Assembly: GCA_030549335.1 (NCBI GenBank)
Contig: CM060188.1
Span: forward strand, 12,320,501-12,384,500
Direction of reading: 5' to 3'
DNA: 64,000 nucleotides
Source: Pontederia crassipes
Taxonomy: Eukaryota > Streptophyta > Magnoliopsida > Commelinales > Pontederiaceae
This document shows, in pieces, positions 34,762-46,271 of the stretch. The stretch's first letter is position 1. Each line of letters starts with the position of its first letter. The notes under the pieces were generated by a model. That model saw nothing but the letters and a program-made list of their open reading frames with translations, searched no databases and was not told the origin of the DNA. Position numbers and translations under genes: made by a program.

Positions 34762-36702
34762 TCAATACAAGCCTAGCATGCTCCTAGTGAAGTACTGTGA
34801 ACTGATATGCCTTCCGTTAATTGAATTTCCCTTCCTTCTTCCGTTCTGCATCGGTGTCAAGTAAAATCGCAGCATGCCATTATCAACATGACTTGGAGAA
34901 TACCTTGTGCTTCTATTTCTCTTTAATACAAATTCCCCCTTCTTATTACCATTTCCTTTCGTCTCTGAACCCATCCTCCGCATGCTCCCAAACCCTCCAT
35001 TGATACTATAAGAGCTCCTTGCACTTGCATTACTGTTGCTCCGCATAAACTTGCCATTATATGCCTGAGTCCGTAAATCAGGCCAGGACTCTGAGAAGGA
35101 TCTATCAACCACATTGGCTCCTCCTCTGCTGCCATGTCTACGATGTATGAAACCCCAAATGTTCCACGACCTCCCCCACCTTCTAGACTTCTTTGTGTCA
35201 GCGCCTTTGGGAGGGTCTCTGAAGACAGACTCAAAACTACCAGAGTAATCATCTCTGAGAGAGTTGGAGCTCCAATCTTTCAAATCCCTGTCCATTGAGT
35301 TCCCATTGTGGAAGTGGAACAACTCTGTGCTGCCTGCCGGTGTTACCTTGGCGTTGAAGACTGGCTTGGGCTCATTCATCTCAATAGGCTGCTCCCTGAT
35401 GGAGCTCGATCTGTCCAGGCTTCGCCTGCGGCGACTTGATGAATCCAGGTAGTAGTCCCGAGTTTGTAGAGACCCACCCGGGCCAAAGGCATCCTCCTCA
35501 ACAGGAATTAGGCCATCCGAACGCTGGACGACTGTCGCAGGGGCATCCTCCACTACAGAGAGCATGGGAGGAATCCTGGAGAACACCGAGCGACCTCCGA
35601 TCAGGTAGCCGTCCCAAGATGCCCTTGGCTCGTCCAAAGAGTACCTGGGGTCATCGAAGGACATCCGGGCAGCGTCCAGGGAGAACCGAGGATCCGTATC
35701 ACAGGATCTTCGGCCGAAGGCATCGACTGCCATTTCTGACTGGGTATCACGGAAACTCTGGGATAATTTGTGGGGTTTCTGGGTCGGCATTGCAGCTTCC
35801 GCAGCTTTGCTGCATTGCCTCTTTAGCTTCTGTTTCCTGCGCCATTTCTGCAACTTCTTGCTGAACACGGAGGCGGCAAGCCAGAAGCTTCCCGCTATCT
35901 CCTTGAGGTCTGGCTTTTTGGCCTGCTGCTGTTGCTGCTGATGCGAATCGAGACTTATATGGTCCTTCATGGGCTTCACGTCCGCCTCCACCTCTGCCTG
36001 CCGGCTTGCCTCCTCTTCCTCCTCTTCGATCTCCCCCGAGATTCCCATCACGAGAACTGGATCCACGGGCCTGATTTCGTCGCCGGTTTCTTCGTCCTCG
36101 TTTGCTTCCACAACGGTAGGCGTGAAGGAGGAGACGCCCGCCGGAAACCCTAAGTTGCGTTGTTCGGCTTCGGTCTCCAGGTCGGCGGTTGCCATTCCCC
36201 CGGCCGTCAAGGAAGGGGGGACAGAAGGGTCGCTCATCCGATTCTTGTCGTCTTGATGGAAAAGGGACCAGAGGGTACTCCGACCGCGTACGTCGCAGGA
36301 TCTACGCTGGGGCTCGAAGGCCGCGGCCGCGGCGGAGGTCGAGGTCCGAGGGCCGGTGAAGCCATCGCTTCGGACAAAGGAGAAGGACTTGCAGCGGCGG
36401 AGCTCCGAGCGCCGGAAGGAAGAAGAACCGGAAGGCAGTTGCGCTCCGCCGCCTCCTCCGGCGCCGGAGACCTTGAGGAAGATGGACCTAAGCGCCGAGG
36501 TGGACTTGCGGCCGGGTGCATTGGCGGCGTTAGCGGAGGCCTCGAGACCCGCGAGGCGCTCGCGGAGGCAGGAGGCGCAGAATCCGGTGACGGTCTCGTT
36601 CGGGTGGAGGTCGCAGACGGACGGCGGAGGACGGTGTGGAGGCGGTGCAGGGGGCGGCTGGAAATGGAGAGGATGCGACTCCACATCAAGTCCAACCGCC
36701 AT
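34762..36702 (-). CDS. OCTOPUS-like protein (DUF740 family)
   Basis: Single exon, 646 residues, related to Arabidopsis OCTOPUS (OPS). OPS is a polarly placed plasma-membrane-associated protein that promotes protophloem differentiation and dampens brassinosteroid/CLE45 signalling. Seen here: a proline-rich start, then CDLHPNETVTGFCASC (Cys30, His33, Cys42, Cys45); FEPQRRSCDVR (129-139) followed by LWSLF; an acidic Glu-rich centre; a polyglutamine run; SFWLAASVFSKKLQKWR with basic residues after it; then RDTQSEM, GRRSCDTDPRFSLDAARMSF and DEPRASWDG; QTRDYYLDSSSRRRRSLDRS; and a basic C-terminus. Block order and spacing match OPS throughout. There is no signal peptide or membrane helix, so membrane contact is peripheral. 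The start is the ATG at 36700-36702; upstream the frame extends only from a TTG. Which OPS/OPL member it is cannot be told. Confidence 0.93.
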   Translation of the reverse strand: MAVGLDVESHPLHFQPPPAPPPHRPPPSVCDLHPNETVTGFCASCLRERLAGLEASANAANAPGRKSTSALRSIFLKVSGAGGGGGAQLPSGSSSFRRSELRRCKSFSFVRSDGFTGPRTSTSAAAAAFEPQRRSCDVRGRSTLWSLFHQDDKNRMSDPSVPPSLTAGGMATADLETEAEQRNLGFPAGVSSFTPTVVEANEDEETGDEIRPVDPVLVMGISGEIEEEEEEASRQAEVEADVKPMKDHISLDSHQQQQQQAKKPDLKEIAGSFWLAASVFSKKLQKWRRKQKLKRQCSKAAEAAMPTQKPHKLSQSFRDTQSEMAVDAFGRRSCDTDPRFSLDAARMSFDDPRYSLDEPRASWDGYLIGGRSVFSRIPPMLSVVEDAPATVVQRSDGLIPVEEDAFGPGGSLQTRDYYLDSSSRRRRSLDRSSSIREQPIEMNEPKPVFNAKVTPAGSTELFHFHNGNSMDRDLKDWSSNSLRDDYSGSFESVFRDPPKGADTKKSRRWGRSWNIWGFIHRRHGSRGGANVVDRSFSESWPDLRTQAYNGKFMRSNSNASARSSYSINGGFGSMRRMGSETKGNGNKKGEFVLKRNRSTRYSPSHVDNGMLRFYLTPMQNGRRKGNSINGRHISSQYFTRSMLGLY

Positions 36703-36974
36703 GGCCAAAGCTCCCTGCTTTGCACAAGTAATGCTCTCGTTACTGCGACGCTGCTGCTAATGCTGCAGCCCGGCTTCTACTATCCCCAAGTTACCTCCTT
36801 TATGATACTCTTTAGAAGCTTACTACTACAACTTATTGTTGTTTCTATGGATAATGGCAGTGCTGCTCTCTGTCACTGCGAATAGCAGAATGAATCACTA
36901 GTCAGTTGTCGTTGCCCCTCACGAGGAAGAGGGAGGAAAGGTAAGAGTTTGATGGATTGTGAGCAGGAATATTT

Positions 36975-37165
36975 TTAATTTTTTTTCAGCAAAGAAGGCA
37001 GGAGGGAGATGTCAGTAAAGTAGGAAGAAAGAAAAGATATAAAGAAGGAAAAAAAAAAGCGAAAGAGATAAAAAAAAAACATAAGAAAACAAAAAGAATA
37101 GCAAAATTTGGATTGGGAAAAGAGATAAAGCAAAAGGAAGGAAGAAAGAAATAAAGCAATCACGC
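36975..37165 (-). promoter_or_regulatory. Pyrimidine-rich leader/promoter tract upstream of the OCTOPUS-like gene
   Basis: On the minus (gene) strand this is a long CT-rich tract (TTCTTTCTTCC, TCTCCCTCCTGCC), 270-460 bp upstream of the ATG. Pyrimidine patches are common in plant core promoters and leaders. I see no clear TATA box, so the start site is uncertain. Confidence 0.3.
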
Positions 37166-37169
37166 TCCC

Positions 37170-38456
37170 TTCTCTCCCCCTATTTATCTCTATTCTCTAT
37201 CCATTTCTTTCCCTCTCACTGCAGCTACTTTATCGCCTCCTCTGCCTCTTCTTCCCCTTCCTTCCTTTATTTCCTGCTCAATTTTTTTTCGTTTATTGTT
37301 AATTGTTCCTCTCTCTATATGTGTATGAATTCATAATAACCAATAAGCTTTGGAAGGGACCCGTGTATGTCTGTGTGCTGTTACTTTTCTCTTCTTAATC
37401 TTGTCAAGAAGTAGGATAATATTTTTTGGTACAGCAACAAAATATGGAAGGAAAGTGACCGGGATTCATAATATTTCATGTTTTATTATTAAAAAAATAA
37501 TGTTGCACTTGCACTGCAGACAAAAAGGAAAATAGAAATAAAATATTGGCCCCTAAAGCACTTTTGGTTGATTTCTTTTTCCAGTTTGACGGACGGCATT
37601 GGGCCAGGGATGACGATGAACAAGACAAAGCGTCAAGGATACCAAAGTATGAAGAACATAAAGACACGACACGACAAACCAAAATTTAACATGACAAGGC
37701 CGCAGGGCAAACCCCAAACAGAATTTTTCATTTATTGTTATTATTTTCTTCGTTCTTTCTTTTATTCAGTCCGAATATGCATATGTTTTTGCCCAAACTA
37801 GTCACATCCGAGTCTGTTGAGGCAATTTATTTGCTGCCTCCATTGTGGTCATTATTTCTGGCATGAAGGTTGATCTAATTACTTAGCTTTGTGAGAGGAA
37901 ATTTGTCAGCTCTGAACACCTGTGCAAAGAACCTGGAGGACATGTAAATCGTATTAGCTGGAGGAAATGTAAGCATGCATGCTTGTGTAAGTAACTGATC
38001 AGAGGAGGCACTTTGCAGAGCCTGATTGATTGAAAAATCGACATAACTCAGAGCTGCTGCTGTCATGCATGCATTTGAAGCCTTTGTTTCCCACCCAATA
38101 CCAGAGTACTGATCACTCTCATTCTCAAGAATTAATTTAATCCCGTCTAGAAACATTACAAAGTTATGGTTTTCATGCGGACGCACTTTGATATATTATA
38201 TATTACTTTCTAAGATCTGGGCTTCCTTGTCTTCACTCGCCATTGGCTTAAGCATTCGTATATGGAGTATCGTGAAGTGCAGTGATCTTGGTCGGCCCTT
38301 GTTGCAGCATCATGGAGTTCACGCACCTTGTTATCGATCATGGACTATTCAGTACTGCTTTCCTGGTGCAATTACAAGGAGGTAAAAATGAATAGCATGT
38401 TTTAGCATTCTCTTTTCCGGTCTGAAACTTGAGCTGGTGTTCCTGAATCAATTATC

Positions 38457-38510
<54 letters not shown>

Positions 38511-39660
38511 ATGCTTGATAACACACACACTTGCATTACTTGAATTAATGACCACTATTTGGCCGACAAGGATGGATGGTGCACTATGACGTCCACAGTT
38601 ATTGCTCTGGGCCACAATGATCGAGTTCACCATCATCGATCTGTGAAAGAACACGGACGATGGTGAGGGCTGGCGTCGTATGTGCTCATGTCTCGTCGCA
38701 GGACAGACATGGAGACCTTACGGAACACAAATGCATGAACAAGGTGCTTCAATAGTGGAGAGCTATTATGTTCGCTGCATGGGGATTCTGAGCTGTGTGT
38801 GGGGAAGGTCTTTTAAGTGGGGATCTGGGGCAATTTGTTTGTGCTGCTGCTCCATGCATGGGGAGATGAAGCCACACACAAAAGAAAAAGCGTCCTGCAT
38901 GTGTCCTCCACCCTCTCTTCCTTTTCTGTCTCTACAGCAAAAGAGACACATCCTCTTTTCTGGGGATCTTTCAGACTCTCACCTCACCTTGACTCGAGTG
39001 GCCATTGATTTTAGTTTACATGCATACAACATAACAAACAATTAGAGATCTATAACTCAGATGCCAAATCTTGGTAATGAATACTCTGTCTGCCTGTTTA
39101 AAACTGATCAAATCAGTATAAAATCTTCTCTCGCTTTCAACTTTTTTTTCGTAATGCACTGTTAAGGAAATTACAGGTTATTTTGGTATCATGCATGCAT
39201 AATGTCTACCTGTTATTCTACAGTTTCATGAGCTGTGCTGCAGAGTTTTTGGTTCCCGTCGGATGCTTTGTATAATGGGGGTGATAGCGACTAAAGAATG
39301 TAACTTTATTGTCGAGACCCGAGGGCGCTTTTAGTGCGGCCAACTCACGGATCCTTGCTTTCCACAGGAGAAAATAGCATACATGATCTATGCATTCCCT
39401 CGTTGTGTTGCTGCTGGAGGTCTGTTAATCCATGGGGTTTGATCACACCATTTTTTAGGAAGGTTTCGATCGAACTTGAAAGCATGAGCTCCTCTCGTAG
39501 ATCCATGCCTGTAGCTTTCTTTTCCTCTGTTTTGTAATGGGGTTGATCTTTCCCTTTCCCTTTCCATCTAAGTTCCTTTGTTATCCCTTTGCTCCTTTTG
39601 TTTCCTTCATTTCTGGTGATGCCATGTTTCGGATTCGTTTACTGCAAAAGTGCTGCTAGC
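37170..39660. other. Upstream intergenic region, no gene supported
   Basis: Mixed composition. A minus frame at 37875-38186 (103 codons) lacks a usable ATG at its start, and plus frames at 38680-39045 and 39334-39537 have no family features. A TA run lies at 38463-38505, and the palindromic word GCATGCATGC recurs near 37975. Distal promoter of the OCTOPUS-like gene may lie here. Confidence 0.4.
38463..38505. repeat. (TA)n microsatellite
   Basis: About 21 perfect TA repeats. Confidence 0.95.
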
Positions 39661-40473
39661 GTGCAGTAATTACGTGACGTTTCAAAAAAATTTTTATAAA
39701 AATAAACAATATTTATTTATTTCGAAAATAAAATCTAATAAGAGATAATACAATAGTTTAAAGAGTAAAAAGAATAAATAAATAAGAGATTGGATTAATT
39801 TAGTAATAAAATATTATTATTTAATACAATCCATCAAATTTAGACATGTACCAAAGAATTTAGACAAAAATTGTAATGAAATAAAATCATAATATTTTAA
39901 ACTCTAACAAGTAATATCAAAATAATAGACATTACTAACTAACAATAAGTCAACAAGGAATTTAACTTGTAATCTAAAGTTCATCTTTAAAATTAAAATT
40001 CAAAGTTCATATATTCATAACTTCAATTTCACAAGTCATAATTTTAAAATCAAAATTTAAAGTTCATAAGTTCACATATTCACAATTCCAAATTCACAAT
40101 CACATGTCATAACTTCAAAATAAAAAAGTTCACAACTTCACATATTCATAATTTCAAGTTCAAAGATAAACAAAATTTAACACAACATGCAAGTTCACAT
40201 GACTACAAATTCAAAATACAATTTCAAATATCACTCTTCTAAAATAATCATCATCTTTGTGTGGAAAAGGCTCAAGTTAAAGTCTATAACTTCAATCCTT
40301 TCTTCTTGCACATCACCTTTAAAGCAAAAGATATAAAAAAGATAAATGCAAAATATATAATAATGAACTATAATCAACTATTAGAATGACACATAATATA
40401 AATAATGATTTACAATTTTACCATCTTGTGTACCAATTTTTGGAAAATCCAAATAAATATAAATCATTTTTTT

Positions 40474-41880
40474 CTATTCGTCATAATCAAATAATGGAGT
40501 ATCTTCATCTTCTATAATCCAATAATCAATCTTCTCCATGCTCTCATGATCAATGAGATCAAAAAGATATTTCTCCTTATTAAGAGCCCGATAAAGAAAC
40601 ATATATTCAAATATGAACTATAATTTTTTATAAGTAATAATTTTTTCATAACACATATCTATTTTTCAAACTCAAGTTGTAATGAACATACATAATATCA
40701 TTTAAGCTCTTGTGCTCTAACTTATTCATTTTCTTTGTATCCTTTCAAATACACTCTAATTTCTCTCACAACCATAAGAAGATGCAATTTATCTTAGTAG
40801 TCGAATTGTCAATTGTGATATTATTGGAGCATTAAATTCAAAATTACGCCACCATTAATCTGTCATAAACAATAATATAAAAATATCATTATAACTTATC
40901 AAAGTTAATAATATAAGAAAATTGAAAAAACAATGATATTATTACCTGGTCTTAACTCTTTAGTTGTTTCAATAGCTAAGTGATTATCAAAACTTAGCAT
41001 TCAATCATGATAATTAACTTTGTTTCGAGGCTTAAGTTTTTCTATGTGTAACAAGTGTATCAAATACATCAAGTCATTCTTGTTGCATGTTCGATTTGAT
41101 ACAAAAGCTCTCTTTATCATAAAAAATGCGGGATTAAAAAAATATGCAGCACAATAAATTTTTTTTGCGAAGCTTATTATCCTATCTATTCTTGATTATT
41201 CTTGTATAAGACTTATACAAAAATATTTTCATCATAAATATTTGCTTAATTATTTCCTTTGCTCTGTAAATGCCATCATATACATAACCAAGTAAAGGAC
41301 TATCATCTTCATCAATAATTCTTAGCAATCAAACCAAAGGAGCTACAACTTGCACAATAACACTACAATCATTCCAAAACTTACTATCCAATATAATGTC
41401 CACGACAATTCTTGCTTTCTTATCCTTGTAGTATTTTAAATTTGAAAATTTTATACTTGTCACTAGAGCTTGCAAATCAATTTTGTGATCATAAATACTT
41501 TTCAATGCAAGGACGTAAAATTTTAGTCCAATTTGATCTTTTTCTTAATCAAGTAAATAAAAATGGATGATTGTAAACAAACTTTGTTACCTTATTTGTT
41601 TTTTGTGTCAAGGTAGTCACAAGCTCCATTTTGCCAAGATCTCCTACAATCAAATTCAAACAATGTGCAACACAAGGAGATCAAAAGATAGTTGAATACT
41701 TTTCATTCAACAATCTACCTGCAGATTTATAATTTGCAACATTATTTGTAATCAAGTGCACAACATTTTTCGCTTCTGCAAATTAAACAATTCCACAAAT
41801 AAATTACAAAGAGTTGTGATATCTTTAACAATATCACAAGCATCAACTAATCCAACAAAACAAATTTGTTGGAGCGTTCC
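40474..41880 (-). pseudogene. Decayed hAT transposase (DUF659 type), copy 2
   Basis: Minus-strand conceptual reading gives pieces in the right order for a plant BED/DUF659/hAT transposase: FVGLVDACDIV and TLCNLFVEL; ITNNVANYKSAGRLL; SPCVAHCLNLIVGDLGKMEL; SKFWNDCSVIVQVVAPLV; GYVYDGIYRAKEIIKQIF; then, after a probable intron, QWWRNF...SYGCERN.SVFERI and finally DLIDHESMEKIDYWIIEDED ending near 40474. Many stops and frame shifts interrupt it, and the N-terminal BED finger is missing, cut off near 41880. Gene order and wording match the copy at 61463-63970. It is an inactive DNA transposon remnant. Confidence 0.82.
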
Positions 41881-42176
41881 GACCTAAACCAGAGACTTTT
41901 CTAATTCGTTGTCCGATTCGATCATGACAATATTGGTTTTTGCCCTTTTGGAGTTTTGGCCAATTTTGATTTTTAGTTTTTTTTCTTTTTTTTTAACCGG
42001 CCAATTTACGAAAATGTGGTTTGATCTAGTTTTCATCGGCTTGATCCAATTTTTGACCGATTTTGACCGGTTCAATATGGTCCAATGGGATTCCCAATTT
42101 TATAAGTTGAAGTGAGCCGTGTTGTCGCCCGGTCGACGATCCAATCGACCAGTCCGATTCGATCACGACAACACTG
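41881..42176 (-). mobile_element. hAT terminal sequences beside transposase copy 2
   Basis: Two words that look like the family's terminal repeat occur 240 bp apart, both read on minus. CAGTGTTGTCGTGATCGAAT starts at 42176, and CAATATTGTCATGATCGAAT starts at about 41936. Compare CAATGTTATTAAAATCGGAT at 60396. Either one element's end was duplicated or a short derivative is nested in another. CCGGTTC/CCGGTC words between them resemble the subterminal region at 60410-60560. The far end of the element, near 39.7 kb, was not found. Confidence 0.55.
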
Positions 42177-42530
42177 CTTCAAATCCCTTTTTCTCCCTTG
42201 TAAAGATCATCTCAGTCTATCATTTATTCCTCGTTCAAGCGTAGTAAGCGGAGCATGCAACATCAAAGCCTTGCATTCTGTGATGACAAAAGTCATGATA
42301 ATCATAAGGTGTGATAATCACAAGGCATGTAGGACGATCCATATTTGATTTTGTTGATGTGAGTTTCTTGATCACAACATTATGATTACGACAATGATAA
42401 ATATTGGTCAATCACCACATGAAAGCAGCAATGAGGTTAGAAACTCATCACAACAATATTGTAGGTTGATTGCAATGAAATAGGACAAAGCAAACACAGG
42501 ATCAGGACCGAGTTCACCTGGACTCGCACT

Positions 42531-43501
42531 CAATAATTGATAATAGTCAATATTGCTTGTATTTGTTCAATTGATATCATTACTAAGTTTTTAACCTAAC
42601 ATTTGATTGTCTTTTATACCTTACATATTGAAAACTTGTTGAATTTTGTTATGTATAAAATTTTGGACAAATGAGCGGGTACCATAGATAATGATGGGTC
42701 GAATGATAACTGATAAATGACATTAGATGGTGGTATGATATTTTTCCCTTTTCACATGGCATAAAATAATTTAGTTTCGTCCAAATTATAAAATCATGTA
42801 TAAATTATTATTGAATGAAAGATAACGTAACTAAATGAGCGATAGTCAACCTTTAACGAAAATTGTGATTGTATACAATCTCTCATCCTTTCGTATACAA
42901 CAAATCCCAAGAATTTTGAAAAGAAAATTTCTCGTCTTGAATAAAGAACTGCCATGGTGTTATACCCACGATTAGTCACTATCACATGAAAATGCATTAT
43001 GATGTTCTTTTAAAATTTATTGAGAGCTCTTGCTCATTTATTGTTGACATTGAAATTTGTTAAAATGATGATTTTTATATTAGATGTATAATGGCATAAA
43101 AATGATTATTGATATAACATAACATAATTGATATGGGTAATTGAAATTAATAATAGAAAGTCTTTATTGTTAATTAAGTATACATTATTGTTAATGATTA
43201 AATCGATTAATAAACTTGATATCAATAATTGATAATGGTTAATTTTGGTTTGTTCAATTGATGTCATTACTAATTTTTTAATCTACCATTTTGATTGTCT
43301 TTTATACTTTGCATATGGAATACTTGTTGAATTTTGTTACGTACAAAAAATTGAACAAATGGGTGGGTACCAGATAATGATGGGCCAAATGATGACTGAA
43401 TGATAGACAACCATTAGATGGTGGCATGATATTTTTTTCCCTTTGCTCATGGCATAAAATAATTTAGTTCATTCAAATTATAAAATTTTGCGTAAACTAT
43501 T
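42531..43501. repeat. Pair of 280-bp direct repeats, 693 bp apart
   Basis: Copy 1 is 42531-42810 and copy 2 is 43224-43501. Both run CAATAATTGATAAT..., TTGATTGTCTTTTATAC, TTGTTGAATTTTGTTA, GTGGTATGATATTTTT (or GTGGCATG...) and CATGGCATAAAATAATTTAG. About 410 bp of AT-rich DNA separate them. The arrangement resembles a tandem duplication or a very small terminal-repeat element, but the ends are not TG...CA and no target duplication is seen. Confidence 0.8.
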
Positions 43502-43600
43502 TTAAATCATGTTGCACTAAAGATTTAAGGAGACTTGAACTCCTAAATGCACACTCGCCATGGAGGAAGAGTAGAGCTGTGAATTATGATTTAAGGATAA

Positions 43601-46076
43601 TGTAATGACCCAGATTTTTCAGGTTTAACAAATAGATATTTTATTATTTTATTTTATTTTTGAAGAAATATTGTTATTGTTATATTTAATAATTCCGAAA
43701 ACAAAAAAAAATAAAAATAATTGAGAGGAGTTTGATTAGGGATAGGATTATTCAATTAATTTCGTAATTTATCTAATTAACTATTAGAATAAAATAGAGA
43801 GTGGTTAAAAGGATAAATTAGAGGATTTAATTTGATTGAGATTAGATAATATGGTTAGAGAATAATTAAAAATCTATAAACACTATAAATAAGAGTAGGG
43901 GGGTACGAACGACTCCGTCTGCGTGATTTTCGGCTTCGTCTTCGGCAACCTCAGAGGACAAGGCTCGCAGGTACGTAGAGGGGATCCGTAGGTTTATTAG
44001 ATTATGTTAATTTTTGTAAAGTCTATTCAGATCGACTTTGTCAAAAAAAAATATATATATAATGTTACGGCCGAAGAGTTAGATTTCGGCCGTAATGAAA
44101 TAGAAAAGGTAGAGAGAAGATGTCGGCCGTAATAGATGTCGGCGTCGACCGCAACAGGTGATTTTTACGGTCGAGAATGAGCGTTTACGCCCGTAAAAGA
44201 AAAAAAAAAATAATGTTACGGCCGAAGAGTTAGGTTTCGGCCGTAATGAAATAATAGAGAGAGAGGAGAGTAGAGTTTTTACGGCCGAAGAGGTTTTCGG
44301 CCGTAATGGAATTAAAAAGGAAAAAAAAAATTGGAGAGGAGGTTTTACGGCCGAGAAGTTGGGAGAGAGAGAGAAAAGGAAGAGAGAGAAAAGGGGAGAT
44401 AGATTGGCCGTAAAGAAAAAAAAAATGTGTTACGGCCGAAGAACAAGGTTTTACGGCCGTAACGGATAGGCCGTAACGAAAAGGGAGTAAAAGTTGAAAG
44501 CCGTAATAGAATAGGGTGTAACAGAAAGGGGGTAATAGAATAGGGTGTAACAGGAAGGCCGTAACAGAAAGGGGGTAATAGAATAGGGTGTAACAGGAAG
44601 GCCGTAACAGAAAGGGGGTAATAGAATAGGGTGTAACAGGAAGGCCGTAACAGAAAGGGGATAATAGAATAGGGTGTAACAGGAAGGCCGTAACAGAAAG
44701 GGGTAATAGAATAGGGTGTAACAGGAAGGCCGTAACAGAAAGGGGGTAATAGAATAGGGTGTAAAAGTTTATGGCAGTCATGAAATAGGGGATAAAAATT
44801 TGGAGAGAGAATTTACGGCCGTAAAAATCAGAGAAGATGGAGAGAAAGAAAAATGATGTTACGGTCGTAATGAACAGAGAGTACTACCTAGAGTTATTAT
44901 TTATTTTTGAGTAAATTTTAATTACTGATTATTATTGTTATTATTAATTAATTTGATGTATCAATGATATTGTTGGTGATTGATTTGTTTATACTATGAT
45001 GAACTTTGATTTTGATTGTATTGTTGACCTACTTAGTTTGGAGTTCAGAATTTATCTCATTGATAATTTATTTAAAGATAGACATTTTAGGTAAACAAGA
45101 TAAAAGCCGAAAGCTACTGGGCTCATGTTCACTGATTGCCACTAAGCCGGGACCAATTGAATTGAATTGAATTGAATGGGGCAGATGGTGTAAAAACTAT
45201 GGCTGTCCTGTGTATGGTCACTCGTCCCCCACCATACACGAACCCATTGAATCGTATTGGGCTTGCCGTGGCACTGATCCCCCACTGGCCTGCATGAAAG
45301 TGGCATGGTGTCCCTTAATTGACTGAGCGCTCCTCATTGAATTGGATAACTCCGAACATTGAAAATCGAATCGAATTGAATTGAATTGAAATTGGAATTG
45401 CAGTAAATAGAATTAAATCATGGTCATTTGGATATATTGGCATGGAGTTGGCAATTACTATTGCCCTATTGAATTAAATCGTTATTGGCCAATGACCATT
45501 GATTATTGAATTGAAAATTATTAATTGAATATTGATTTATTAATCAGGCAATTGATAATTATTAATTGGAACAATTGTTATTGATTTACATTGGTCTGTT
45601 GACCATAGCCTGATATATTGTTTATATTGATAAATTGTTAATTGATTATTGTATTGACTGCTCAATCGACTCATTATTGATTTTATCTTATTTTCGATTG
45701 AGCATATTGATTGTCTTTTAGACCCTACGTACTGAGTATTTTTTTATACTCATGGATATTTCCCTGTACCTGGATCCGTGCAGGTGAGAGTACTTCGATA
45801 GAGAATGATCCTGCAGGTGGCTATGCTCAGTGATAGACAGATGTTGCACATGTTCTAGATTGAGTTGTCTAGTTTTTATTATTTCCGCATTTATTAGAAT
45901 TGTGAACTTATTAATATTTTAATTATTTTGAATATAATGGATTATTAGTTGTTATTATTGAAAAAGTCTTCCGCATTTATTGTTTATATTCCGCAAAAAT
46001 GTTTTATAGAAAATTGAGTAGCGCCTCTGGGACGACTCTGAGCACGTGAAAGTCACGTGGGTCTCGGGGCGTTACA
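43601..46076 (+). repeat. Left LTR (2476 bp)
   Basis: Begins TGTAATGACCCAGATTTTTC and ends CTCGGGGCGTTACA. TATAAATAAGAGTAGGGGGG near 43885 is a likely TATA region. The centre has about 20 copies of the near-palindrome TTACGGCCGTAA or its halves and a minisatellite. The 3' third is rich in AATTGAATTG words. Confidence 0.95.
44501..44763. repeat. Minisatellite in the left LTR, 6 units of about 43 bp
   Basis: The unit reads TAATAGAATAGGGTGTAACA then GGAAGGCCGTAACAGAAAGG and GGG. Six CAGAAAGGGG words can be counted. It creates a long false open frame on minus. Confidence 0.93.
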
Positions 46077-46078
46077 GA

Positions 46079-46091
46079 AGGTATCAGAGCC
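46079..46091 (+). other. Primer binding site (initiator tRNA-Met type)
   Basis: AGGTATCAGAGCC, two bases after the left LTR. The plant tRNA-iMet site is TGGTATCAGAGC, so only the first base differs. Confidence 0.85.
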
Positions 46092-46271
46092 TAAGGAGAG
46101 GCACTTCTTAGCTGTCTCTAATAGATACAATTGAGTCCATGTGCAACTGTCACGAGCAACCACTGCAGTCATCCAGTAGGGTTAAGTAAGTATTGAATTG
46201 TGCTACGTATTATTGAGCTCACACTTATGAATTTTATTGTTATTGTTGTGTGAGAACAGACTCCTCCTAAG

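Noticed and set aside
36703-36708. N-terminal extension of the OCTOPUS-like protein by two codons
   Set aside because: The extra start is TTG; the first ATG is at 36700-36702 and fits the family. The same reasoning removes the 15-codon TTG extension of the PHT4 protein (10321-10365).
35436-36885. Plus-strand frames up to 241 codons opposite the OCTOPUS-like gene
   Set aside because: Antisense shadows of a GC-rich coding exon; no family features.
37875-38186. 103-codon minus frame
   Set aside because: Its first codon is GTG, the first ATG is internal, and no domain or exon context supports it.
44230-44781. 183-codon open frame on minus with repeated LLHPILL-type wording
   Set aside because: It is the translation of the LTR minisatellite; open length comes from the repeat lacking stops in that frame. 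A similar short frame at 51440-51715 has the same origin.
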